Source of the DNA: Cynocephalus volans
Taxonomy: Eukaryota; Chordata; Mammalia; Dermoptera; Cynocephalidae
Reading direction: 5' to 3'
Assembly: GCF_027409185.1 (NCBI RefSeq)
Contig: NC_084464.1
Span: 43,189,095-43,253,094, forward strand
DNA length: 64,000 nucleotides
Shown here: in pieces, positions 43,986 to 57,900 of the stretch
Numbering within the stretch: the stretch's first letter is position 1
Layout of the letters: every line of letters starts with the position of its first letter
Program-made: the position numbers and the translations under genes
Notes under the pieces: model-generated
The model's database searches: none
Told to the model about the DNA's origin: nothing
What the model saw: only the letters and a program-made list of their open reading frames with translations

Positions 43986-45650
43986 CCATACGCGTCAGTC
44001 ATCGGTTAAGGCCTGGGGATGGGGGAGGGGACTGGGGGGAGGTGAGGATGTGCGAGAGAAAAATGTCCAGGTGCTCTCTGCACTCTGCTCCAGGCAAAGG
44101 TCCGGACAGCCCGAGGCATAGGTGGTGCTGTTGGGAGTGATACAGCACACTGGGAGTCAGGTAAAGGGGTCCGGGAAGAAACGTGCAGAATACAGTCTCT
44201 GCCCCCAAGTGGCTCGTGCGCTGGGAGGGGAAGACAGAATAAGTCACTGCTGTCGGGTGGCGCGGGACCGGGGGTGGAGGTAGGGACTGGTGCGTGGAGA
44301 ACCAGGCAGAGGAAGCAACACCAAGGCGGAGGCCTGCAGCAGCCTGGCGCACACAGGCTCGCGGGCCGGCCGCGCAGGTGGTCGGTGTCGGGCTGCAGGG
44401 GCTGGCGCGAGGCCCGGGTCTGCCCCTCCTGGCCGGTCCCACCGCACACGACTGGCCCTTCCTTCCGGGGCCTGCTCGGAGCGGGGTGCAGCCTCCTCCT
44501 GGAAACCTCCCCAGACTATTCCAGATCACCGTGACTCTTCTGAACTCATGGCGTTTACTGCCAAAGCTATTATTTTGGCGCTTACTCATGTAATTACTTA
44601 GTTGTATGCATCCTTACTGCCTGCAAAATTGTTACTTAACTTTGCATGTTAGTCCCTTTCCCCCAGGCTTAGTGTTAAGCTTCCTGAGAGTAGGAACTGT
44701 AGAAAAGAATATAAAGAACACTTTACCAGTATATTTTTAAAGTATTCTTTATATTTTTGTATTCTCCCACGGCACCCGGCATTGATAGACATATTAAGGG
44801 TGTAAGATAATGACTTAATGAATGAATGGGTGAATCCAGTCTACTTTTTAGTCTAGAAGTCTACTAGGCTCACCTCTACAATTCTTAATGTGTTTTTAAG
44901 ATCATTCCCAAACCCTAACCTTAGTCTTCTTTCATTCACGTCACGTGTAGGTTTTAATGGGCATTACCACATAAGCAAACTGTGTCTTCAGGAGTGAATT
45001 TTAAGGTCACGCACCTCAATTTCTTTTAGCCCCTCTTCAACCCCAACCCTGGTCAGCCACTTGACTGACACTAGAACACTGGATCTCTGGATTCCTGCCC
45101 TTAGAAACTGACTGCACCTTTAAAGAATTTTGAAAAGCTATGTATCCCTTACACACTTTTAAGTCAGCATCTTTTTTTTTTTTTTAATTTTCCCAATTAG
45201 GTCATAATATCTAACATTTTTAACTGTAAGTTTAAATATTTCAAAGGGTATATTTTCCAAGGAATTGTAAATACTAACCTATCAAAAGTCACATTATTCT
45301 TTTAACTGTAGTAGGTTGAATATAATACCATGAGACTGTCAATCTATTAACACTTTTAAGAAATATGCGAACAGGCCCTTTAACTAGTCAGAAATTTTAT
45401 CTTGTTCCTTTTTCTCTTTCGTTCCTTTTTCAATTCTACTTTCTCTATATAATTTTATCCTAATGGAATATGTTTTTTTGTTGTATATCTCTACTTCTTT
45501 TGTTTTTTATTGTTTATCTTTTTTGGAAAGTTTTTTATTGTATATCTCTGTAACAAAAATATGTATATAAATTGAAATTTATTTCCTATAACCATAAGTT
45601 TTAAGTGTTAGTTATTGTGCACTGGATTTATAATTACAATTTTTAGAGTT
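43986..45650. other. CDSN-PSORS1C2 spacer with small CpG-rich patch
   Basis: 44240-44480 is CpG-rich and open in several frames. The rest is AT-rich with L2-like traces at 44640-44830. No exon recognised. Confidence 0.4.
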
Positions 45651-47298
45651 CTGGTCAAGATGGCAGAATAGACGGTCCCCAGCATCACTGTCTCACACAA
45701 ATCAACCAATTTTCAACTATACAAATGTAACAACAGCCAAGCTGGGGCCGCTGGAGCTCAGGGGAAGAGGAGGAGAGACCTACGGAGTTCATAACCATGG
45801 GAGAAACCACAATGAGAGAAAGAAAAAACTGCTCTGAGCATTTTGGGCCACAGCTGCTTTAAGGCTAGAACTGCTGAGCGCTTGGAGCAGGAGCCGGCAG
45901 AAGCCGCAGCTGTGCCCTTTGGATGGAGTTGCTTGGAGGCAGCAGGGGAGAAGAGGGCCTTGGTGGCCCCCAGGACAGCAAGACCACTGATAGGGTTCCT
46001 GTGGATCCACGCAGGAGCGAGGAGTCAGAACAGCTGAAAAAGGGGAGCCATTCAGATTCTGGTGAGTCATCACAAGGGACTGTTGCAGGGCCCATCCCAT
46101 GGGAAGTGTTTGGGGCACGGGCGGTGGGGGAGACAGGCTCACCGGGAGAACACTGGGACACAGCAAAGACAGCGGACCTGCCCCCCCAGTCAGCACAGGA
46201 CCATTCAGAGGAGACTGGTCGGGAATGCAGAATTGCATGGGGTGCAGTTTGATGAAAAGATTCAGGCCCAGATCAGAGTTTCTACACAACCCTGGTGCAC
46301 CTGGTCTCTGGAGAGCTGGAGTACATATAAGGTCAACCATTGAACCCTGAGCTGCACAAAAAGCCTTCCCTAGGGAAACAGCAGCAATTTACCTGAACCA
46401 CGCAGTTCAAGTACTGGTTTCCATAGGAAGTTCCCCCATTTTAGAAGTAAGCAAAAGCAAAGACATGGAAACGGGGACTGGATGACATGCCCACATCCAG
46501 GCACAAAGCCAGTGCCTCGGGGCCCCGCCTGAGGCCAAGGGCTGGAGCTGGAGACCAGACCCAGACCCCCCTGCAACCAGGCACACCACCAGCACCAAGG
46601 AACATGCCAAAAACATCACCTCCATGTACGTGGCCCACCACAGCCACCACAGTAACCACAGCTGCCACGGAAGTGGCTAGTCATCACAACCACCACGCAG
46701 ATGGTCTGCCAGCCACTGGAATGTATTGACACAAGGAAAGTCACCAGCAGAGACCAAAGAAAAGAAGAGGATGTCTCTCTCCACAAAGCTCATTCCTGAG
46801 TGACAGATGAAGCATTATCATACATCTGTATGATAACACTGGGGGACCTGAACACACCTTTCAGTGTTGGACAGATCATCTAGGCAACAAATCAACAGAG
46901 TAACCATTACTCTTTCAGAGGGAAAGAAGAAATCTAGGGTTATCAGTGGTGGGAGTGGGGAGGGAGGTGGGATAGGGAGAGATTGGACAAGGGGCATAAA
47001 TAATAAGTACAATTTGAGGGCCGGCCTGTGGCTCATTTGGGAGAGTGTGGTGCTGATAACAACAAGGCCATGGGTTCAGATCCCTATGTAGGGATGGCCG
47101 GTTAGCTCACTTGGGAGAGCGTGGTGCTGACAACACCAAGTCAAGGAGTTAAGATCCCCTTACCAGTCATCTTAAAAAAAAAGAATAAGTACAATTTGTA
47201 ACAATATACATACTAGTAATATTGATTTGATCAACATATGTCAACATTGAATCCCAAAAATATGTATAATCAATTATGATTCAATTAAAAAAAAAACC
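45651..47298 (+). mobile_element. Compact L1-derived element (5' UTR + ORF2 scrap + 3' UTR)
   Basis: It starts with GTCAAGATGGCAGAATAGAC, typical of an L1 5' end, followed by about 1.1 kb of 5' UTR-like sequence. An endonuclease-region ORF2 scrap follows around 46810-46910 (GGACAGATCATCTAGGCAAC). A G-rich 3' UTR block with GGTGGGAGTGGGGAGGG and a poly-A tail at 47287-47297 ends it. Most of ORF1 and ORF2 is missing. A SINE interrupts the 3' part. No convincing target duplication was found. Confidence 0.7.
47017..47183 (+). mobile_element. Dimeric tRNA-Ile SINE (type A) nested in an L1 tail
   Basis: Flanked by AATAAGTACAATTTG at 47002-47016 and 47184-47198. It interrupts the 3' part of the L1-derived element. 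Confidence 0.92.
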
Positions 47299-47368
47299 CA
47301 CAAATCTACCAACTAATAAAATAATTATAATTCTTGCAAGACACAATTGATCAAAACTACAAATATTA

Positions 47369-47531
47369 GGGCCGGCTCGTGGCTCACTTGGGAGAGTGTG
47401 GTGCTGATAACACCAAGGCCACGGGTTCAGATCCCATATAGGGATGGCCAGTTAGCTCACTTGGGAGAGCATGGTGCTGACAACACCAAGTCAAGGGTTA
47501 AGATCCCCTTACTGGTCATCTTTAAAAAAAA
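47369..47531 (+). mobile_element. Dimeric tRNA-Ile SINE (type A)
   Basis: Flanked by AAACTACAAATATTA at 47354-47368 and 47532-47546. Confidence 0.92.
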
Positions 47532-48059
47532 AAACTACAAATATTAACAATGAAGTAAACTTTTACTGAAAAATGCATCTCTTAAGGAGATGGAAATGGC
47601 TGGTTTGTTTCCTATTGACCTTTGTTTGGCAGCTCCAGGAAGAGCACACTGGTCAGGTTCCGGGTGGGCAAGAGATTCATCTTAGCAGCACATGTACATC
47701 CGGAAACTGATTCCCTTAAAACTAGCCCTGCCCATATATCCCTGGGAAAGTTTGCATGTATTGCCAGGAGTATGCAAACCATTAAAGAGAGACTTAACTT
47801 GTTTTCTCATTCAAGACGGGGGTCCTAGAAAGCAAGAAATGTGGGTCTGAATATCCTTGTGACTCTAGTGGTTACATTTCAAACATTCCTCTGCTGAAGA
47901 CCACATCCTTAAGCATTGCATGTGGGACAAATAGAAACTCAAATTGCTTCCAGATCTGTTAAGTTAGGACTGTGAGGAGGGTATCTGAATATTCAAAACT
48001 TAATCATTGGTTTGAAAAAAAAAAAAGCAGACTAGATTCAAAATTAAGCAAACGTAGTT

Positions 48060-48065
48060 TTTATT
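48060..48065 (-). terminator. PSORS1C2: Candidate PSORS1C2 polyadenylation signal
   Basis: This AATAAA (minus strand), about 435 bp past the stop, is the first I noticed downstream of PSORS1C2. Confidence 0.4.
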
Positions 48066-48118
48066 TTTCCATTTCATGGAAGCGCCATCACTGTCTACTG
48101 ATAGTTGCCGGGCGTAAG

Positions 48119-48133
48119 CCACCAGGTGGCAGC
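48119..48133 (+). promoter_or_regulatory. CTCF-consensus site beside PSORS1C2
   Basis: The plus strand reads CCACCAGGTGGCAGC, a full consensus match. It is just inside the predicted 3' end of PSORS1C2 and is the only one of the four sites pointing right. Confidence 0.6.
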
Positions 48134-48499
48134 AGGGAGCACAGTGCCACCAGCCCTGCCCCAGCTTGGGAGACTTGGGGGAAGAAGTGGGAGGCAGGTG
48201 GGGAGAGAGGCCTGGACTTGAGGTAGGAGTGTATGTTGGGCTCTCACAGAAAAAATGGGGGAAACATGGGAGTTAAATACAGATCTCAAGAGGGGACAGA
48301 AAATACTGAAAATGACACCTTCCTGCTTTAGAATAAAATTATAAAATTGAGCAAATGAGGAAGGGACTTAAAGAGTTAGTCTAAATTGGGGAGAATTTAA
48401 GGGGAATCAGAAGAGTGGAGACGGGCTTGGGTGCACTCTGCCTGGAGGCCCGAGATGCCTGGGAGCAGGAGTGACTCTGGGGGATCCCCCTTATTGGTA

Positions 48500-49682
<1,183 letters not shown>

Positions 49683-49746
49683 GGCTGTCTACTGGCCCCC
49701 ACAGTCGGGGTGGGCTGAGTCTGGGTGTCTGGGAACCCCAAGTAGC

Positions 49747-49752
49747 TTTATA
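49747..49752 (-). promoter_or_regulatory. PSORS1C2: TATA box of PSORS1C2
   Basis: A perfect TATAAA (CCCCTATAAAGC) 65 bp before the start codon. It implies transcription starting around 49720. Confidence 0.7.
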
Positions 49753-50239
49753 GGGGAGGAGGGAGAGGAGGAAGCCAATCTCTGCGGAGGGGCCAGCCCA
49801 GTGACACAAAAGACCCATCAGAACTCAACTGGTCAAACCCGTTTAGAAGGCCATGGCTAATGTGTAACCTCTGACGGTGGCGTCCCTTGGCCCAGGACCC
49901 AGCCACCCAGCCACCCTGGCTCTCCCTATCAATGACCCAGACCCTGGGTCACCCCACCCTTGTTTTCATGCCCTCTCCATCCACACCCTGAAGCAATCAA
50001 TACCCACTTGTCATCTCCATAATCACAGCGGTCCCTCACAGCTATTGGAAGCCAAAGAATGGGAGCAAACCACGCGTGGGGAAGCCACCATAATTAAAGG
50101 GGCTGGGAGACAGGATGCCCAGGCTGGGGGGAGGGGTGCCTTTGAAACTTGGGATGTGGCCAGGACAATGTCAGCCTGTACCCCAGCTTCCCACCCACTC
50201 CCATGCCCCACTAGCCCCTCTCAGGGCCCAGGCATGCTG

Positions 50240-50522
50240 CCCTCCAGCGCGTGCCTTCTTCAGCACGCAGGGGACCTCCCAGGAAGTGACATTTGAGGAA
50301 TTCCATCCAGAAGCCACCTGGGGTGACTGCAGAAGAGGAAGAAGATACGAGGACATCCTGATTCCCTCTCCCCACACAGACCTGGTTGCACTGGTCTCCA
50401 CCCAGCGGCTCAGGAAGCAGCAGCCTTGCTCCTGAAACCCCAGCCTCCTCCTCCTCCCTTGGTAATCTCCCTCTCTGCCCGTGTGCCCTCCCCCGATCCT
50501 TTCGGTCTCGGTTTCCTTGTGT
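50240..50522 (+). pseudogene. PSORS1C1: PSORS1C1 (SEEK1)-like exon with broken frame
   Basis: Plus-strand translation matches parts of human PSORS1C1, but in different frames. One frame gives LLQHAGDLPGSDI and stops at 50294-50296 (human HAGDLQAMISK). A second frame gives EFHPEATWGDCRRG and YEDILIPSPHTDLVALVS (human EFHLAATQDDCRKG, EDILVPSSHPELFASV). The first frame then resumes with HPAAQEAAALL, PQPPPPP and PDPFGLG (human EEAARL, PQPLPPP, SPFGL). Two net frame changes, near 50290-50300 and near 50395-50402, are needed, and the human stop position is read through. It sits about 0.6 kb upstream of PSORS1C2 on the opposite strand, as in human. Either the coding potential arose only on the primate side, or it was lost here. 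The comparison relies on remembered human protein sequence. Confidence 0.7.
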
Positions 50523-50549
50523 GTGTCTCTCAGATGCCCCCAGAACTTG

Positions 50550-51311
50550 CTCCTCCAGGTCCTCTCTGCATGGAGGTCTATAGGCCTCTCAGACATAATA
50601 TGTCCCAAACAGAACTCGATTCCTCCCCAACTTGTTCCCTGCCTGGTCTGCTCCCCCGCAGTAAGGGACACCAGTGTCCCCTCTATGGCTTACGTAGAAA
50701 CCTTCATTCCTCTCCTCCCCCACCCCACCCCACCCACCTGCAAGCCTCTTTCACACTACACCAAACCTCCCTGGTCCTGAACCTCCATCTCTCTCCATGC
50801 CCCCCTCTTCTAGTTGGTCTCTAGCTCCCACTGTTCATCCCTCCCCTCCCCAAGCCCATCCTCCACAACCAGCCAAAGGATCTCTTAAAAATGTACATCA
50901 AACCATGTCACTTCTTCCCTGCTTAAAAAGTACACTAAGGGCTTTCAGTAGAAACTTACTTCTTACAGAGTTAGGACAGAATCCAAACTCTGCCATGTCT
51001 CCGCAGGAACGCCCCCCTCCCAGGTGGCCTCACAGCTCCCTCCCTTCACTCGGGCCTCAACACAAGGTCCCCTCCTCAGAGGCTTCTCTTGTCCCCTCAT
51101 CTAATGCCACCCCTCCCCACCTCACATTTTACCCTCTCTTCCCAGCACTTACTGTTTGGAATGATCTTGTCTGTCTGTTTAGGACCCAGCCTACCATCTG
51201 TCCCTCCCACTAGAATGCAAGTGTGCACAGGGGCCTTGCCCGTTGGGCTCACCACTGCAGCCTCCATGCTAGGACAGTGCCTGGCTCGCAGACACCTGTT
51301 GAATGAGTGAA
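50550..51311 (+). mobile_element. LINE-2 3' region
   Basis: L2 landmarks in order: CATAATATGTCCCAAACAGA, a pyrimidine-rich middle, CTCCTCAGAGGCTTCTCTTG, and a CTGTTGAATGAGTGAATG end. It overlaps the open stretch running past the PSORS1C1-like exon. Confidence 0.75.
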
Positions 51312-51372
51312 TGTTCTACCTTCCCCTCACCTGGCATTTATCATCTTCCAGAAGTTTTAAAAGTTGAGAATA

Positions 51373-51559
51373 GGGGCCGGCCCGTGGCTCACTTGGGAGA
51401 GTGTGGTGTTGGTAACACCAAGGCCATGGGTCTGGATCCCATATAGGGATGGCTGGTTAGCTCACGTGGAGAGCATGGTGCTGACAACACCAAGTCAAGG
51501 GTTAAGATCCCCTTACCGGTCATCTTTTAAAATAAATAAATAAATATAAAAATAAAAAT
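51373..51559 (+). mobile_element. Dimeric tRNA-Ile SINE (type A)
   Basis: Just beyond the 3' end of CCHCR1. It is flanked by AAGTTGAGAATA copies and has an A-rich AAAT tail. Confidence 0.9.
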
Positions 51560-51763
51560 AAAAGTTGAGAATAAAGAAAAATGGGATGTGCTCAAAAAAC
51601 TTCCAAAGCAGTCTAAGAAAGAGGTTTGGAAAAGGTACAACCTAAAGAAAGAAGCTGTGTGTGGGACCACTTGTCACACCTCCAGGAAGAGATGACTGCA
51701 GGGAGAATTCCCTTACATTCCCAGAGATGACATTTCCAAACAATGGCTCCTACAGTAGTCATC

Positions 51764-51769
51764 TTTATT
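51764..51769 (-). terminator. CCHCR1: CCHCR1 polyadenylation signal
   Basis: AATAAA on the minus strand 151 bp beyond the stop codon. It places the transcript end near 51745. Confidence 0.65.
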
Positions 51770-51919
51770 CAGTGCAGGAGAATTTGGACTTCCTGGTAGC
51801 TGGTGTCCTGGGGCCAGGCCACTGGATGGGGAAGAGGGCCAGGCTGGTCCCTGCCCCCACTTCTCCACAATCCTCTGGGCCCGAGACTGGCTTCTCCCGA
51901 GCCCCAGCTGCTTAGCTGC

Positions 51920-54900
51920 TCAGTGGCGGACTGGAGCAGGAGAGTTCTGGTTGTCTCCTTGACAAATAGCTTCCTCTTTGGAAATGGCCTCACTCAGGCC
52001 CTGCAGGTCATCGAGCAGGACAGAGAGGGACCCTGGGAAAAAAGACACCCAGGGATAGGCGCTTGACAAGAGAAGACTCTTGCGGCTATTGTGCAGAGGG
52101 AACAGGGCCGGCACAGGAATGAGGATTAGCAGGGAGAAGGTTCTGTGTTCCGAGGTAGGTGTGGATAAAAGAGGCTGAGGGCTTCCAAGGATCACAGAGA
52201 ACAACGTTCATGCAGGCAAGAATGTCTGCAGTAGAGGTTTCTCAAGTGGCCCCATTTGTCCTGTCATGCTTAGCCATTACCTTTAATGGACTCCCTGGTG
52301 GACACTGCTGTTGCTGGAGGCACAGGTGCTGAAGACCCTGGAGGCCGGGGGCTGGACTCGACACATTTCTCCTTATCCGGGAGGGAAGGGAGAACTGCCA
52401 ACAGTCGCTGCTGCTTGTAATGGGAGAGGAGACCCTCCTGCTGCAAGGTGGCCTGGGAAGGAGAGGGTTAAACGCCACCTAGCCCGGGCAGAACCTCCCT
52501 CTCCTCTTTCCATGCCTCTGCCCACTCACTAGCCCCAAATGGGCCCTGGTCTCTGCCGTCCATACCAGCATGAGGTTCTTGTCCCTCTCCAGTTCCTGCA
52601 CACGCCAGGTCAGCCGCTGCCCCTCCTCTTTCCGGGCCTCATCCTGCAGGCGCCTGAGTTCCTGGTTCCGCTCCTTTTCCCGTGTGGCTTTGCGCTGGAC
52701 CTGGCGCAAGGACACCACTACAGAGAAGCCAGGACACAGAGGTAGTAGGCGTGGATCAGCCCAGGGGCAGCCAGGCACCATGAAAACAAGACTGGAATGA
52801 TGGGCAGGGACGCTGGGCCACCAGATCTAACTCAGGTAGTAGTCCTGCTCTGTGACCTCAGTGTGCTTCTGTACAGTGGGAGGGGTGGGCTGATGCTCTA
52901 GGATCCTGTGAACCCAAAGCACTGTTCCCATCCCCAAACCATCCCAGACATCCCGAGGGGAGACCTGAATATGAACTGGATATTAGATTTTGTGCAATTA
53001 AAAAAAAGATTTTGGGGGCCTGCCCGTGGCTCACTCGGGAGAGTGTGGTGCTGATAACACCAAGGCCATGGGTTCGGATCCCATATAGGGATGGCCGGTT
53101 CACTCATTGGCTGAGCGCAGTGCTGACAACACCAAGCCAAGGTTTAAGATCCCCTTATCGGTCATCCTTTTAAAAAAAAAAAAAAAAAAGATTTTGTGCA
53201 ATTAGCGCTCATTTTCTTAAAGTGTGATAATGGTATTGCAGTTACACAGGAGAATGTCCTATTTATGGGAGATGCAGCTGAACAATCATGTTTGCAACTT
53301 ACTTTAAATAAAACTCAAAAAAATGTATATGTACACGTGTGTGTGCATGTAAATATGTGAGTATTCATTACACAATTCTTTTAAGTCATCTAGGTGTTTG
53401 AAATTTTTGCTGGTGGGTAATTGCTGGAGTTAGACACACAGATGGTGGTGGCCTTTGTGGAAGGACAGCAACTAGGAGGGGCACAGGGACCTCCAGAGCT
53501 GGTCAAGGTCTGATTCTTGATCTGGTGCTGGCTACATGGGCGTGTCCACCACGTGAGAATTCGTCTATGTCATTCCTCAATAACTTCATTACTTACGTAC
53601 TTCAATAAAAAACTTCAAAAAAAGTTTGGGGGAAGATAATAACTTCACGTCTCAACACTTCCTTCTTCCTGCAAGGCCCATGTCCACCCTGGCAAATCTC
53701 ACCAGCCTTGGCATGCTCCCTCCGAGCATCATTCAGTCGCCTCTCCGAGTCTAACAGCTGTTCCCGCAGCCGAGTTTCTACTTCGGCCACTTTCTCTTGC
53801 AGAGCTGCGGTGAAGGTGATCATTGGGAGTGTCAGGTGGAGCCTTGGTTTGGGGTCTCAGTGCAACCCCCACCCATCTCCCTTCCCCCACACCTTGCCCA
53901 TAGATCTTCTGCTGCTGGTTCAGCTCCCGTCGGAGACTGGCAGCCTCCTCAGTGCTCTCCTGCTGGCTCTGGCGAGCCGCTTCCAGCTGCAGTCCCACAC
54001 TAGCCAGGGACTCCTGCGTGCGCTGCAGCTCCTGCTCCAGCTGCTGGGCCACCTTGCTCAGCTGCTGCCGCTCTGCCTCCCCTGGCCAGAGGTGGCACTC
54101 ACTCAGGCCTTTCATTCCATGGCCCAGATCCCAGGTCTTCCCTCCTCCTCTCCATCCCCACAGCACCCACTCCAGGACGAGATGTACCTTGTTCCCGGGC
54201 CCGGCCCACCTCCTGCTGGATGAGGTGGGCACTCAGCTGCAGTTCTGCATCCAGGTGGTTCCGTTCTTCCCGCAGCTGCTGCAACTCCAGGCTCATGTCT
54301 GGGACTGGCGGAGTTGGGGGCAGGGGGCAGCTGGAACAGGGCAGAGAAACAGAGTCAGGAGAAATCACCTAGCTGTCTGTCCCTAAGCCCCCACCCTTGG
54401 TCCTCACTGTTGTGGTTCCTAGCAGCTAACACTCTAGAGCCCTACCCCTACACCACCCCCATTCACCTCAAAGTGCCCAAACATCACCTCTCCTGGCGCA
54501 GCTGAGCAAGGGCCAGTTTTCGAGCCATCAGGCCTAGGAGGGAAAAGGCAGAGAGCAACAGAGGGAAGAGTTTGCAGGGGAGAGGAGGAGGGAGGAGGGT
54601 GGATGTGGGATCAGAGAGAGCTGGGCCAGGAAGAAGAGGGTTAGAGCAGGTGGGAGCAGAGGCGGGATGAGGCTTGCAGTTGTCCTACCCACCCCGAATG
54701 GTGTGGACCTTGCGGACGGCATAGCTGAGTCGGTTGCTGAGGCTGGGAAGCTGGGCTGCAGCCTGTTCCACCTTAGCCACAGTGGTCTGGAGCCAGATCT
54801 GAGAGCTGGAGAAGGCACAGGTCACTGACCCTCCACCCTCACCTCATCCCCAGGGCTGGCCATGCCTGAACAGACAGCTCCCCCTACCCTGTACTGTTAC

Positions 54901-57900
54901 ACAAGTGGGGAGAGCATAGCTTCCATCAGCTTCTAACGGGCCCTTGCCACAAGAAAGCATTAAATGACTACATATCTTCTCAAGCAACCTGCAGAGCTTA
55001 TTTCTCACAACTCATGTTTTGATCACTATTCTGCATCAGAGATCAAAGTCATCCTCTCCAATGAGCCTAGGAGTACAGATTCTCTAACACCCAGTGAAGG
55101 TCAGGTCCATGTGCTTTGTCAGCTGGCTATGTCAGAAGCAGAACCAACATGGCTCAGAAAACTGAGAAGCCTAAACAGGACCCCAGGGAGGAGACCAAGG
55201 GAGTACCTAGGGGCAGCGCTGAAATGTCCTCAGGAGAATCCCAGTCTGCACCAACAGAAAAACACATGATGACAAAGGCTGACAGCTGTGTCCCTAGCAG
55301 CACAGCAAAGATGAGATCATTTTTACCTGAAATTGAGTAGGTGCTTCCAACACCCACTGTGGCTCTTATTAAAGCCATTTTCTGATAAAGTCTCCAAGTC
55401 ATCTAGGGACTAAAAAACCTAGCAATAATCCAAGTTCTTATTGCCTTAAGCCTGGAGGACTTTTTGGCAACAAATCGTTAAGAGCAAGCACCATCTCTGT
55501 GATCTCCGGGTACCGAAGCAAAACCCTGTCCACTGTGCATCTTTCTGTTCTCCTGCAGGTAGGAAGCAGAGGCAATGGATTGAATCTGGGTAATGGTTCA
55601 TCATAACTAGTCCAATTCTATGCAGGTTTGAAATTTTCCATGTCTTTTTTAAAGCTGAATGAGTCTCCAAGGCACAAATCCAGAAAGGAATGATGGGCAA
55701 GGACCCATCCTGCATCATAATTTCACTAAACCAAAAAGTGTTATCTAATCCATGAAGAACTGCCTGATAACAGTAAACATTTAGGGCCGGCCCATGGCTC
55801 ACTCAGGAGAGTGTGGTACTGATGACACCAAGGCCACAGGTTCGGATCCCATATAGGAATGGCCAGTTAGCTCACTGGGTGAGCGTGGTGCTGACAACAC
55901 CAAGCCAAGGGTTAAGATCCCCTTACCAGTTATCTTTTAAAAAAAAACAAAACAAAACAGTAAATGTTTACAGGGCACCAACTGCAGGCCAGCCACTGTG
56001 CTAAGAGCTCTACACAGACCACCTACCTCAGGCACCTCAATGTCCAAGGCTGAGAAGAGGTTAATACCAGCACACAGAAACTTGTTTTTCCTTAGGGGGT
56101 CTTTTCAAAAGGTTATATAACAATTGTCAACAATGAAACAACCAGGAAGTTGGAACAAGAGACACAGGCTTGCAATTGGTTTAGAAGGAAACTAGCATAT
56201 ATTTTAGATGGGATATCTAGTATGCATGTAGGTATATAGCTTTAAATAAACAGATTACATTTTTTTTTCCAACTAAAGACTAAAGAGGGTATGCCTGTAA
56301 AATTTTAATGAAAGAGAGAGATAGAAAGAAAGAAAGAGAGATCAAGTATCCACACCCTCATCACTGAACAAATCTGAAGATGGAGATCCTCCCATGTGCT
56401 CTATTTAGCTCAAGCTGTTACTAGACTGAACAGTAGGAGAAAGCATCGCCTCACCTGCAGCAAGTGATTATGGTGTGAATGTACAGGGAGCTGCCCCAGG
56501 AAAAAACAAACACAGAAACTTTCATAGGGCTAAACACCTGCAACTCTGTATCCTCCATTGCCAGCTTTCCAACCCCTCTTGCCTGAGGCTAACTCCAAGC
56601 TGCCCAGGAAGCTGGAGAAGCAGAAATACTATTGCAGCCAGCCCTCCACCCTAGACACCTGCTGACAGCATTGGCCACAAGCTTCAGCTGCTCCTCTGCC
56701 AAGACTGTCTGCTGCTGCCGCCTGCGCTTGGCCTCCTGGGCATGGCTCAGTTCCACCTGCAGGGCCTGGGGAGGATGCAGGAAAAGGAAGTGTCCCTCCC
56801 TGGAGCCACTGCAGACGCTGGCCAGGGGCTTTCTTGCCCTCCCTCAGCCTCTACCTGTCTCAGACACTGACCTTAGCGCCCATCCGCTCCACCTCCACCT
56901 CTGCGGCTTTGTCTTGCAGGGAACGCTGCAGGATGGCCTGCTCCTGACTCTGGGCTGTCACTTGTTCCTGGAGCTCAGCCACCTAGGGGAGGAGATGGAG
57001 CTGTAGAGGGGCACTGGGAACCAAGGAACAGGTGCAGACATCTGAAAGAATGCCATGCAGGGAGACAAGAAGCTTCTGTTCCTAAGAATGGAGTCCATCC
57101 AGTTTTCCTTCCAGAAGCATGTTCCATGTGCCCACAACCTCGAGGAACTGTCCCCCCATTCATCCACAAGAATCCACCATCTCTGACCATGCCCCCCAGC
57201 CTCAGATGTTGTCACCTCCTCAGAGAGGCTGTCCCTGACTATCCTACTGAAGACAGACACACCCCACAGTTTCTCTCAGTCACATTATCTTTTAAGTTTT
57301 TCTTTATAGCACATATAATTAATTGATATTATCTAGCTTTCTTTTTTTTCTGGGTCTCTGCTCCACAATGTAAGCTCCAGGGGAGCGGGACTTGTCTGTC
57401 CAGGGCTGTGCCCAGCATGAGGTAACCACTCAACAAGTATTGTTAAATAAATGCCACCCTTATGTTAGGAGCAAAGAGCTGAAGGGATATAGGGAGAAGA
57501 GGGTCCAGTGACCTGTCCTTTCAGCTGCTTAACGCAGTCTCTGTGCTCCAGCTCCTGAGCCTTGAGCTGCACCAGAAGGGCGTACACCTTCTCCCGCCAG
57601 CGGCTCAGCAGAGACTGGCACTTCTTGGCAAACTCGGGCTCCATGGAGTGTGAAGGCTGAACCTGAGGGTGGGAGAAAGTATGGGCTCCTGGGGAAGTGG
57701 AGAAAGGAGGTGGTATCTTCATTTTTTCTGCCCCGCTTGAGCAACAGGGGCCACAGCAAGAAGAGGAGTTCGCAGAGAGAAAGATCCCGAGCAGGTCCTG
57801 GCAGCACACCAACGCTCCCCGGACACAGGGAGGGAGGCTGGGGCTAGCGGGGGGTGGGCTGGGCAGGGCCCTACCTTCCTGGTCAGCTCCTCTTCCTGCA

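Noticed and set aside
53708-54386. Plus-strand ORFs opposite CCHCR1 exons
   Set aside because: They are antisense shadows of coiled-coil coding sequence, with no independent gene signals.
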